From contig JALOLD010000038.1 in assembly GCA_025456145.1 (NCBI GenBank), positions 1-32,123 on the forward strand: DNA of 32,123 nucleotides, given 5' to 3'. A model generated the notes under the pieces. It was not told where the DNA came from, ran no database searches, and saw only the letters and a program-made list of their open reading frames with translations. A program made the position numbers and the translations under genes. The stretch comes from Thermoanaerobaculales bacterium (lineage in GTDB: Bacteria > Acidobacteriota > Thermoanaerobaculia > Thermoanaerobaculales > Sulfomarinibacteraceae). This document shows positions 8,601 to 20,600 of the stretch, one piece after another (within the stretch, counting starts at the first letter, position 1; every line of letters starts with the position of its first letter).

Positions 8601-11600
8601 CCGGACATCGACCACCTCGGCGACGCTGACGGGCTGGTCGACGAGGCGGTGGCCGTGCTCTGGCCCGACTACACGACGCTGCTCGTCCAGTCGACGGTGT
8701 GGGGCGACTGGCGGTCGACCCTGCGGCTCGAGTTCCGCGTGCCGGGCTCGGGCGGCGGTCCCCCCGGCAGCTGGCAGCCGGGGACGCTGACCGTTGCCGA
8801 AAGCCCGGTGTGGCGGCGTCCGACCGTGCTCACCGGCGATCCCGTCGCGCCGATCGCGCGGCTCGAGGCGCGTCTCCTGCCGGTCTACTGGGAGCACCCC
8901 GGGCTGCCGCTGCGACCCTACGAGGTGCGCCTCGTCGCGACCAACCGCGACGGCGTCGACATCGCGAGCCCGCTGACCCTCGTGGTACCCATAGCGCCCC
9001 TCACCGTCGAGCACCTGGGCGCCGACGCCGCGGGCGACCACTTCCGGGTCCACAACGTCAGCACCGCAGCGATCGACGGCATCGTACTGTACGGGACCGA
9101 CGACCCGGCGGCGTGGTGGCCGGTGGCCCAGGTCGGCGAACTCGGACCGGGGATGTCGACCCTGGTCACGACGGGGTGCGCCTTCCTCGAGCTGGCCCTC
9201 GGCGGTCAGGAGGCGGCATGGGTGCGGGTCGAGGGTCGCGACCCGTGGAACGCGCTCCAGAGCTCGCTGCCGGCGGCGTTCCTGCGGGCCGGACCGGCCG
9301 GGGCGACGAGCCGCCCGAGCTTCACCCTGAGCCGCTCGAGCTGCGCGGCCGGCGCGCCGCCGGCCCTCGGGATGATGGGCTATCGACCCGGACCGGGCGG
9401 GCGGCCCGACCAGTGTGTCGGCTGGTCGTGCGACCTCGGCTGGCACGCGCCCGGTACCCTGGTCGACCTCCAGGTCACGGTGCCGGCGGTCGACCCCAAC
9501 GGGACCCCGGTCGCGGGCTATGAGCTGCTGATCGACGGGGCCGTCGCGGCCGGCGCGCCCGAGCTCGCTCCGGGGACGAGCGGCCGGGTCATCCTCGACC
9601 TGGCCGGGCTCGGCGAAGGGCCGCATACGGTCAGCGAGCGCTACCTCTTCGGCCCCGGAGACGACGGCCTGCTCGCCGGCTGCCCGCACTCGGCCACCCT
9701 CCACGTCGACCGCACCGTGGCCGCGACGATCACCAGCCCGACCTCCGGCCAGAGCCTGTGCCCGGACCAGGGGGCGTTTCCGATCGCGACGACGATCACC
9801 GAGCCGACCTACCGGGAGAGCTACCTCATCGATGGGTCGACCGCGGGCATCGTCGCGAGCCCGTCGGGCGGGGGCTCGGCGATCGCGGTCGCCGGCCTCG
9901 TGCCCGGCCCCCACCTGCTGGCCGGCGAGATAGTCGACCTCGCCGGCAACGCCGCCTGCCCGTCGGTCGAGTTCGTCAGCCAGGCGGTGGCGGCGGTCAG
10001 CGAGCTCAGGATCGAGCCGCCGGTCTTCTCGCCGGTCAACACCACGGGCCGGCCGACCTCGACGGTCGTCCGCTTCCGCTCCACCGCCGACGCCGCCTGG
10101 ACCGCCGAGGTCCTCGACCCGGGCGGCGGCCAGATCGCGGTCCACTCGGGCAACGTCGGCGCCGGCGGCGAGATCGCGGTCGCCTGGGACGGCCGGGATC
10201 TCGGCGGCCAGCTCGTCGCCGACGGCGACTACGGGGTGCGGATCCGTCTCGACTCGGTGTGCGGCGCGGTTTACCAGACGCCGATGCCGTTTCCGACCGT
10301 CACGGTGGACACGGTCGAGCCGACCCTCGTGATCACGAGCCCGATCGACGGTGACGAGCTGAGGGTTTCGCTCGAGATTCGCGGCCTCGTCACCGACCCG
10401 CACTTCGAGCGCTGGGAGGCGACGATCCGCCTGGAGGGCGCCCCGCCCGGAAGCGCGACGGTCATCGCCGAGGGCGTCCGGCCTTCCTATGACCCGCAGG
10501 CAGTGCTCGCACGGGTATCGGTGGCTCACCTCGATCCTGGCGACTATGTGCTCGAGGTCGGGGCATTCGACCAGCCGGGCAACCGGGCGGCGGTCGACCC
10601 GATGACCCTCCAGGTCGACGACCGGCTGCTGATCGCCTCGTTCGGCGCCGACCCGATCTACTTCTCCCCCAACGGCGACGGCGCGGCCGACACCACGGTG
10701 TTCGCCTTCGAGCTGATTCACGAAGCGGAGGTCTTCCTCGGCGAGTACGACTGGGTCGAGCTCGTCGTCTTCGAGGTGCTGCCGCCGGGCATCGTCCACA
10801 CCGTCACGTGGGATGGGCTCGATAGGGACCAGAGCCCGGTACCCGATGGCGCCTACACGTTCGTCCTCGATGTGTACGACTCGCTGACCGGCGAATACGA
10901 GGACGACTGGGCCACGGTCGTCGTCGACCGGATTGCGCCGACCCTCGTCCTCGCCTCGCCGCCCGACGGTACGCTCACCGCCCTGCCGATCACCGTCTCG
11001 GGCTTCTCCGAGGACCTCCACGCCGACGCCTGGACGGTCACCCTCGTCCACCCTGACGGGTCGACGGTGGAGCTCGCCGCCGGTCTCGGCGACTGGCCCT
11101 CTGACGCCACAATCGCCCTTGACGGCCTCGCCGATGGCGCCTACCGGGTCGAGGTCAACGCAATCGACCTGGCGCTGAACTCGATCACGGCCGGGCACGA
11201 TTTCGTCGTCGACGCGACGGCGCCATCGGTCTCGATCTCCGCTCCCGGCCCCGGGTCGATCGTCGACCCGGTCGCCGAGCCGCTGATCCTGCGTGGCGTC
11301 GTTGTCGCCGCCCACCCCGAGAGCCTCGCCTGGTGGATCGCCGCCGGCGCCGACCCGGCGCCCGGCGACTTCGTCCTGGTCGCCGAGCAGCCCCTTGCCG
11401 CCGGCGGCGAGGTCGAGCTCCCGTGGACCGGCCCGCCGCCGGCTGACGGCATCCACACCCTGAGGCTGACCACGCTCGACCAGCTCGGTCGAACCACCGA
11501 GGACAGGCGGGTCGTGACGTTCGACGCGACGCCCCCGGTGGTCGAGCTGTGGACGCCGGCGGACGGCTCGTTGATCACCGACCCGGTCGACATCACCGGG

Positions 11601-14600
11601 CTCGTCGCCGATCAAAACCTCGAGCTCTGGACCCTCGATGAGATCACCGCCGGCCCGACGGTGCGGCGGCTCGCGGCCGGGATCGCGGCGACCAGCGACC
11701 GGCTGGTCGAGTGGGCTCCTCTGCCCGCGGACGGCCCGGCAACCTTGCGGCTTCGGGCGGTCGACGCAGCCGGGCACGGGGCCGAGGTCGAGGTCTCGGT
11801 CGAGGTCGCGGTGACGCCCCCGGGCGCACCGATCGGGCTGACCGCCACCGTCAACGGTCGCGATGTCGCGCTCGCCTGGCAGGGCGGCGCCGGACCGGCG
11901 CCGACCGGCTACCACCTCGAGCGCGACGGCGTCCGGTTGACCGCGACCCCGATCAGCCAGACGACGGCGACCGACCCCGGGCGCCCCGACGGCGTCTACT
12001 CCTACCGAGTGGTCGCGGTCGGCGCCCACGGCCGGGAGAGCGAGCCCTCCGAGCCGGCGGTCGTGGTGATCGATCTGACGCCGCCGGCCGCCGCCCTGAC
12101 CTCGCCGGGCTGGGGACGGCGGGTCAGCGGCGAGGTCGAGGTCCACGGCACCGCCTTCTCGGCCGACGACTTCGCCGGCTGGGAGCTCGCGGCGCGGCCC
12201 GCCGCAGGGCCCGAGTGGACGACCCTCGCCACCTCGACCTCGCCGGTGATCGGCGGTCGGCTCGCGAGCTGGACGACCCTCCTCCCGCCGTGGGCCGACG
12301 GCGACCACGAGCTGCGGCTCGTCGCCGCGGACATTCGCGGCAACCTCGGCGAGGCGGTCATCCCGGTGGTCGTCGACAACACCGCCCCCGACCCCGGCCC
12401 GGTCAACCTCCAGGCGACGCTGAGCGCCCTCGACCCCGACGGGCTCGCCAACGACGTCGAGCTGAGCTGGACCCAGACGCCGACCCCGCCCGATCTCGCC
12501 GGCTTCTACCTCTACCGCAACGGGCTGCTCGCCAACGCCCCGGGGCCGATCGTCGGCGACCCGACCCCCTACCTTCTGCCCGGCACGAGCCACGTCGATC
12601 GAGACGTCGCCGATGGGAGCCACACCTACGTGGTCGCCGCCGCCGACACCGCGGGCAACCTCTCGGCGCTGTCGAGCCCGGCCGGGCCGATCACCATCGA
12701 CACCCGACGGCCGCATGCGGTCTTTTCAGAACCGCTCGACGGCGACGAGATCGAGGGCCCGGTCGAGGTCGTCGTCGAGTGCCCCGACGGCGACGTCGTG
12801 AGCCTCGACATCGAGCACCGGCTGGCCCCGAGCCCCGACTGGCTGCCCCTCGCGCCGACGTTTACCGGCCCGCCCTACGTCACCCTCTTTTCACCGCCGC
12901 AGCATGGCGTCTACGAGCTGCGGGCGGTCGCCGCCGACGCCGGCGGACCCGACCCGGCGCCGCCGGTCATCGCTCTCACCGTCGCCGACCTGGCGCCCGG
13001 CGAGCCGCTCCAGGTCACCGCCCGGGTCGGCGGCAGCGACGTCAACCTCACCTGGATCGCGCCACCCGACCCGGCGGGCGATCTGGCGGGCTTCGACATC
13101 GTGCGAGACGGCCAGGTCGTCAACCCGGCGCCGCTGCCGCCCGACACCTTGTCCTTCCTCGACCTCGGGCTACGGGAAAGCGTCTACCAGTACCGGGTGG
13201 TCGCCATCGACCAGGCCGGCCACCGAACGGCCTCCGATCCGGTCGCCGCGCCGGTCGTCACGCCGTTCTGGCACTGGGTCGCACCGGTGACCTGGCGGTC
13301 GCTCGTGACTCTGGCCGGCGGCGGCGCCCACGCCTCCGGCGAGATCGAGATCTGGCGCACCGCCGCTGGCCAGACGACGCTCGTCGCGACGGTCGAGGCG
13401 GATGCGAGCGGGATGTTCGAGGTCGAGAACGCGGCGCTGGCCGACGGCGCGAACGTCTTCTCCGTGATCAGTCGGGATGCCTGGGACAACACCGGCCCTG
13501 GAACCATGCCGCTGCTCGAGGTGAGCCGCGACCCGCCCGACTGGCCGCACAACCTCGCGGCGATCCCCGACAACGGCGATGTGATGCTGCTCTGGACGGC
13601 AACCGACGACCCGGAGAGCACCGGTTTTTCGGTGGCGCGTGACGGGACGACGGTCAACGAAACCCTGACTCCCCACCCCTACGATCCGGCGACCCACACG
13701 TTGAGCGCCACGGGCGGCGACCCGGCGAGCTGGGCCGCGGTGGTCGACGGCAGCCCGTCGACCGGCTGGGCCCCCGAGCGCCTGCCGTCATTCGGGCGGC
13801 CCGAGTGGTGGGCCTGGATCTGGACCGGGCCCTTCGAGATCGGCGAGCTCGCGGTGACCTGGTCGGCGACCGATCCGCCGCAGCTCTTCGACGTCGAGGT
13901 CTTGACCCCGGAGGGCTGGCTGTGGCTGGCGACGACGGCCTGGTCCGGCCAGCCGACGGTCGCCATCCCGGCGGGCGTGGCCGCCAGCGGCGTCCGGGTC
14001 CGGCTACCGGTGACCGGCGCCTGCGGCACCGCCGCCTGCCTGCCGGTGCTCGCCGAGGTCGCGGTCACCGCGGTCGAGCGGACGACGGATCAGCACTACC
14101 TCGATGCGAGCGTCCCGGCGGGCGCCCACCTCTACCAGGTCGCTCATCGCACCGCCTGGGCGCAGACATCGTCCGTCGCCCAGGTCTCGGTCGCCCTCGG
14201 CCCCGACGAGCCGCTGCCGCCGACCGCGCTGACCGCCATCCCGGTCGACTGCGGCGGCATCCGGCTGACCTGGCAGCCGGCCGCGGGCCAGCCCGGTCCG
14301 CTCCACTCGTTCCGGGTCTACCGCGCCGACCAGGCGGGCGGCCCGTGGACGCTCGTCATGACCGCGGGGTCCTCGTCGACGACGGCGACCGACGTCACGG
14401 CGCCGGTCGGCGTCGCGAGCGTCTACGCCATGACCTCCCGAGTCAACGTGGGCGGTACGTACGTCGAGTCGGCGCTCTCCGAGCCGGCGGGTGCAACCGC
14501 CGTCTGCGCGAGCCCGCCGCCACCGGTCATCACCTCGCCGACGACCTCCGGCCATCCGATCACGATCACCCTGGCGCAGACGCCCTTCGACATCCGCGGC

Positions 14601-17600
14601 CAGGCGGTCGCCGGGTCGACGGTCACCCTGCTCCACGACGGGGCGCCGGTCACGAGCAAGCTCAACGGGTCCAACTCCTTCACCTTCCCGGATGTCCCAG
14701 TCCACCCAGGCCCCAACAGCTACGCCGTACGCCAGGAGCTGCTCGGAACCTCGGTGGATTCGGCGCCGATCTCGGTCGAGCTCGACCCGGCCACGGTGCC
14801 CGATCTCGAGGCGGTGTCCCTGGCATCGCTGCCTGCCGCCGCAGCTCCCGGCGACGTCGTCGTCGCCGAGGGAGTCGTCGGGCTGCACGGCCCGTCCGGA
14901 GTGGTCGAGGTGGTCGTCGTCGCCCTCGACCTCGAGGCGCCCGATGGCGCCTTCATCGAGGTTTACCGGACGACCCTGGCGCTGACCGCCGGCGAGTCGA
15001 CCACGATCCGTGCGGCATGGACCGCCGCTGCCCCGGCTGGCCCGTGGACCTGGCGGCTCACGGTCGACCCCGACGATCTCGTGGTCGAGCCCGACGAGAC
15101 CGACAATGTGACAACCGCCCCGCTGCGGGTGCTGGCCGGCGGCGGGTACGAGATCACCGCCCGGGTTGACCTCCCGGTCTACCTGGTCGGTCAGCAGCTG
15201 ACCGGCGGCGCCTGGCTGGCGAGCGCCGCACCCCCGACCGATGTCCGGCTCGAGGTCCGGCTCGAGGACTCGGCCGGCCGGCTGGTCGCGATGCTTGCCG
15301 AGCGCGACCTCCCGGCCTTCGGCGGCGACTGGATCGAGCTCGGGGTCGAGCACCCGCTGATCGGCCTCTACCCGGGGCTCTACCGGGTCCGCGCGGTGGC
15401 GTGGGTCGGCGAGCAGACGGTCGCCGAGGCCCTGGCGCCGTTCACTCTCGAGCAGCCGTTGTTCCTCGCCGCTGCCGTCTCGACTGACCGGTCGTCGTAC
15501 CCCGAAGGTCAGCCAGTCGCGGTCCACGGCCGTATCGCCAACCTCGGGCCGACCTTCGTCGACGGGATCGCGGCGCGGCTCGCCGTGGTCGACGAGACCA
15601 CCGGCCAGACCGTCGCCACCGCGGTGGAGCCCGGCATCGTGATCGACGCGGGCGGCGTCGCCGAGCTCGACTGGAGCTGGCCGACCGCCGGCGCGGCGCC
15701 CGGGCCCTACCGCGCCGAGCTGGTCGTCGTCCACGACGCGGTAACCGTCGTCGCGACCGCCGACCCGGCCGCCTTCACGGTGGTGCCGGGCGAGGTCCGG
15801 CTCGCCGCCGAGCTCGCGCTGTCGGCGGCGACGGTCGAGCCCGGCGACCCGGTGACCGCATCGGTTACGGTCGCCAACACCGGTCCGACCGACCTCGGAG
15901 CGGTCGAGCTCTCGGTCAGGCTGGTCGACCCGATCACCCCGGCGGTTCTCAGCGAGACCATCGAGAGCGCGTCGCTGCCGGCCGGCGCGAGCCACTCGTT
16001 CGACGTGCCCTTCGACACCTCGGGCCTCGAGCTGCAGCGCTACGTCGTCATCGTCGGCGCCGCGGGCGACGCCGGCGCCGGTCCGTTCGCGCTCGACCTC
16101 GCGAGCGCCGCGTTGACCGTGACCGATCTGACGCCGCCCGCGGTGACGGTCGTCGAGCCAGCCGGAGGCGGCGTCGCCTGCGAGTCGATCGTCGTCACCG
16201 CCGACGTCGTCGACGCGCTGAGCCGGGTCGAGCGCGTCTACTTCCATCTCGACGACGAGCCGACCGCGGTGGCGATGCACCTCGCCGACCCGGCCGCTCA
16301 CCCGAGCCGCTACACGGCCACCCGGCCGTTGCCTCCGGGCGTCGACGGCCCGCACGCCGTCTCCGTCCACGCCGAGGATGTCCTGGGTAACCTGAGCGGT
16401 GGCGAAGCGGTGGAGTTCGAAGCCGACACCCTCCCGCCCGAGCTCGTCGTGACCGGACCGGCCGACGGCAGCTGCACGCCCGGCCCCGCCGCGGTTGTCT
16501 ACTCGGCATCGGATGCCCACCTCGCCTCGCTTGAGGCGCTGCTCGACGGCCAGCCCTACCCCTCCGGCGCGCCGATCGCCGGCGAGGGCCTCCACGTCGT
16601 CGAGGTCGCCGCCGTGGACGAATGCGGCCGCACCGCCACCGACGCGCGAAGCTTCGTCGTCGACTCGACCCCGCCGGTCATCACGGTGACCGGGGTCAGC
16701 CAGGGCGCCGTCGTCGTCCCGGGGACCGTCGTCGAGTGGACGGTGGCCGACATCAACCTCGTGTCGGCGACCGCCGCCCTCGACGGGGCACCGGTCGTCT
16801 CGCCCCTGGTGCTCGGCGTTGCCGGGCCGCACACGCTGGTCGTCGCCGGCGTCGACTGCGCCGGCAACACCGCCGAGCTCGCCATCCAGTTCGAGGTCGT
16901 CGAGGCGGTGCTCGCCCTCGGCGGTCAGGCGTCGGCCACGCCACCCGTCATCGAGCCCGGGCAGGGGCTCGCGGTTGCCGGCCAGGTCACCAACCTCGGC
17001 ACCGCCCTCGAGGGGGTCCTGCTCACCCTCGATGTGGTGCAGGTCGGCAGCGGCGCCGTCGTCGCCGGCCACGGCGAGACCACCGACCTCGCGGCAGGCC
17101 AGGTCCACGGGCTGTCGTTCTCTCCCGACACCGCGGGCTGGCCACTCGGCGGCTACGAGGCGCGTCTCACCGCCCGCGGTCAGTTCCTCGGCCAGCCCTT
17201 CGAGCTCGCCATCGGCTCGGCGCCGCTCACCCTCGCCGATCTGATCGCCCCGCAGCTCACCCTCCTCGGACCCTCGCCCGGTCTCGCCTGCGAGGCGATC
17301 ACCGTGTCGGCCGAGGCCGTCGACCTGTTGACCGGCGTCGCCGCGGTGACCGTGGCGGTCGACGGAGGGGCGCCGCTGCCGCTGGCCAACACCGGCGGCG
17401 CGGTCTGGTCGGCGCCGCTCGCCCTCTCCGACGGGCCGCACGGGTTAGCCGTCGTCGCCACCGACGGCGCCGGCAACCCCACCCCACCGGTTTCGGTGGC
17501 GATCGACCTCGACACCGCCGCTCCGTCGCTCACCGTCACCACGGTCGACGACGGCGCCTGCGTCGACGAACCGGTCACCATCGTCTTCACCGCAGACGAC

Positions 17601-20600
17601 CCGCACCTCGCCGGGCTCGAGGCGACCCTCGACGGCGCGCCGATCGCGTCGGGCCACACGGTGGTCGGCGACGGCGCCTACCACCTCGTCGTGGTGGCCG
17701 GCGACGCCTGCGGCCGCGAGACCACCGACGAGCGCCACCTCATCATCGACACCGTCGAGCCCGAGGTGACGGTTGCCGGTATCAGTGACGGTGCGGTGTA
17801 CGCGACCGGCGTCCCCGGCGAGTGGCAGGCGAGCGACGCCAACCTCGTCTCCGCCGCCGCGACCCTCGACGGGTCGCCGGTCGACCCGACCTTCGCCGTG
17901 ACGACGGTCGGCGCTCACCTCCTCGAGGTGACGGCCGAGGACTGTGCGGGTCACACCGCCGCCGAGAGCGTCGCGTTCGACACCGTGGCGCCGGGCGACG
18001 GCCTCGGCGGGACGATCGCCGCCGACCCGGCCCAGGTCGAGCCGCCGCAGGCGCTCGCGGTCTCGGCGACGGTCGACAACCTCATCGCCACCGACTACCC
18101 GGATCTGGTCCTCCGTCTCGAGCTGGTCGATCCGGCGACCGGCAGCGTCGTCGCGAGCCACGAGGTCGTCACCGACCTCGCGGCCGGCGCGAGCCTCGCT
18201 CTCGAGCACGCTTTCGACACCGGTGGCCTCGCCCTCGGCGAGCACCGGCTCAGCCTCGGCGCATCCGGCGTCGTCTACGGTGGCGCCGTCGCCGTCGAGC
18301 TCGCGAGCGCGGTGGTCGAGATCGTCGACCGGACCCCGCCCACCCTGGCTCTCGAGGCGCCGTCGGCCGGCCTCGCCTGCCTGCCGATCGAGGTTCGGGC
18401 ACGGGCGGCCGATGCCCTCTCCGGGGTCGAGTCGGTCCGGGTCCACGTCGACCACGACCCGACTGGCGTCCCTCTCTCCGATGCCGGTAACGGGCTGTGG
18501 ACGGTCGCGCTGACCCTCGACGACGGGTCCCACCATCTCGAGGTCGTCGCCCGTGACGCGGTCGGCAACGAGACCACGCCGGCGGCGGTCGACGTCGACC
18601 TCGACCTCGCGCCGCCCGAGCTCACGGTGACCGCGCCAGCTCCCGGCGAGTGCGGCGCCGACACGGTGACCCTTCTCTTCACCGCCGCCGACCCGCACCT
18701 CGTCGAGCTGCGCGCGATGCTCGACGGCGAGCCGGTCGCGTCGGGTGTGGTCGTCTCGGCGGACGGCGACCACCAGCTCCGGGTCGACGCCGAGGACGCG
18801 TGCGGGCGTACCGCCACCTTCTCGACCCATTTCGTCGTCGACGCGTCGGCGCCGGTCATCACGGTCGAGGGGGCCGCCCCGGGCGACGAGTTCGAACCCC
18901 CGGTCACTCTCGCCTGGACTGTCGACGAGCCGCATCTGACGGAGGTCGCGGCGAGCCTCGACGGTGAGCCGGCGATCCCGCCGGTTGTCGTCGAGACGCC
19001 GGGGCCGCACCTCCTGGTGGTCGAGACCGCCGACTGCGCCGGCAATACCGCCCGCGTCGAGGTCCCCTTTACCATCCTCGACGACCCGACCGCCGGGCTG
19101 GTCATCCCACCGCCCGCCCTCGACGCCGGGGCGTCGGTGCTGCTCCTCGACCGGTCGGCGGCCGGGGGCGACGAGCTCGAGGGCTGGCTTGCCGACCACG
19201 CCGGTCGGGTGACTCGCGTAACCGACGGCTGCGCCTTCCTCACCGAGCTCCGGCGGGCCCGTCACGAGCTCGTCGTGCTGTGGGCGCCGTCGGGCGCGAC
19301 GCCGCTCGAGACGCCGGCGTGCGGCGTGCTCGATCTTCCCGACCTCGCCGCGGAGCTGGCTGCGACCGCCTACCGCCGCGGCGGCCTCCTCGTGCTCGGC
19401 GACGGGATGACCGGCGACGGCTGCCTCGGCTGTCTCCTCGACGCGACCGGAGTCCGCCAGCTTGGCGGCACCACGCCGCAGCTCGCGGTCGAGCCGATGA
19501 CCGAGATCATCGACCTGGGCCCCGACGCGGTCCTGTTCGGGCCGCGCGGGCTCGATCCGGCGGGCGGCTTCCCGCTGCTCGTTGGAGGGAGCGGTGGTCA
19601 ACCGGTCTGCGACGGTCTGCGCGGCCTCACCCTCGAGTTGATCGCTGAGACTCCCGGACCATGGGCGGTCGAGGTGGGGGTGACGACGCCGCACGAGGCC
19701 CTCGCTCGGGTGGCAGGCACGCTCGACGACGGCGACCGCCTCGAGGCGGCCGGGCAGAGCTGGGTCGACCTCGTCGCCCAACGCAGCGGCGACCGGCTGA
19801 CGCTCGAGCTGCACAGCGCACATGGTGGAGCGTTGCCCGATTGGCTCGCGGTCGACGCAAGTGTCTGGGTGACCGAACCCGGCGCGCCGTCACCGGTCGA
19901 AGCCTCGACATGGCTCGGTGCAGGGTGCGGTCTCGCCCCGGGCACGAGCGCCGGCGGCCTCGCCGTGACCTCGGTCGAACCACTCGCCCACGACACCGGG
20001 CACACCATCGCCGCAGCCGCCCGCCGGTGGGGCCGCGGCGAGTCGCTCGTCCTTCCGTGGGACGTCCTCGACCCGGCCAACGCCGCCGCCCTGACCGCCC
20101 TCGAGCAGGCCCTCGTTTTCGCCCTCCCCGGCGAGCCGCGGCGGGCCGTCGCCGGGCAGCCGCTGCCGGTCAGCTTCGCGGTCGGCAACACCGCCGACCG
20201 GCCGAAGCTGGTCCGTCTCGAGGCGGAGGTTCCCGAGGAGCTGCTGGTCGAGGTTTGGGGCGAGCCGACGTCGCTCGCCCCGGTGCGCTGGGAGCTCGAG
20301 ATCGCGGCCGGCGGCACGGCGGAGCGGACGCTGTGGATCGCCGCCGAGGCCGGCGCCGTGAGCATCCCGTACACCGTCGCGGTGGCCGACGGCGGCGGAT
20401 GGCAACCGGTCGACGGCGGCACGGTCGTTGTCGACGTCGAGGCCTCCGACCGGGCCGGCGAGCTTCGCGATCTCCACCGCGCCCTCCTCGAGTGCGCCGG
20501 CGGGGCCGACGACCCCGGGGTGCGGGCGGTGCTGCGCGACGTGCTCGCCGCGCTCGACCGGGTCGCGGTGGCGGGCGACGACGCGACGGCAGCTGAGGGG

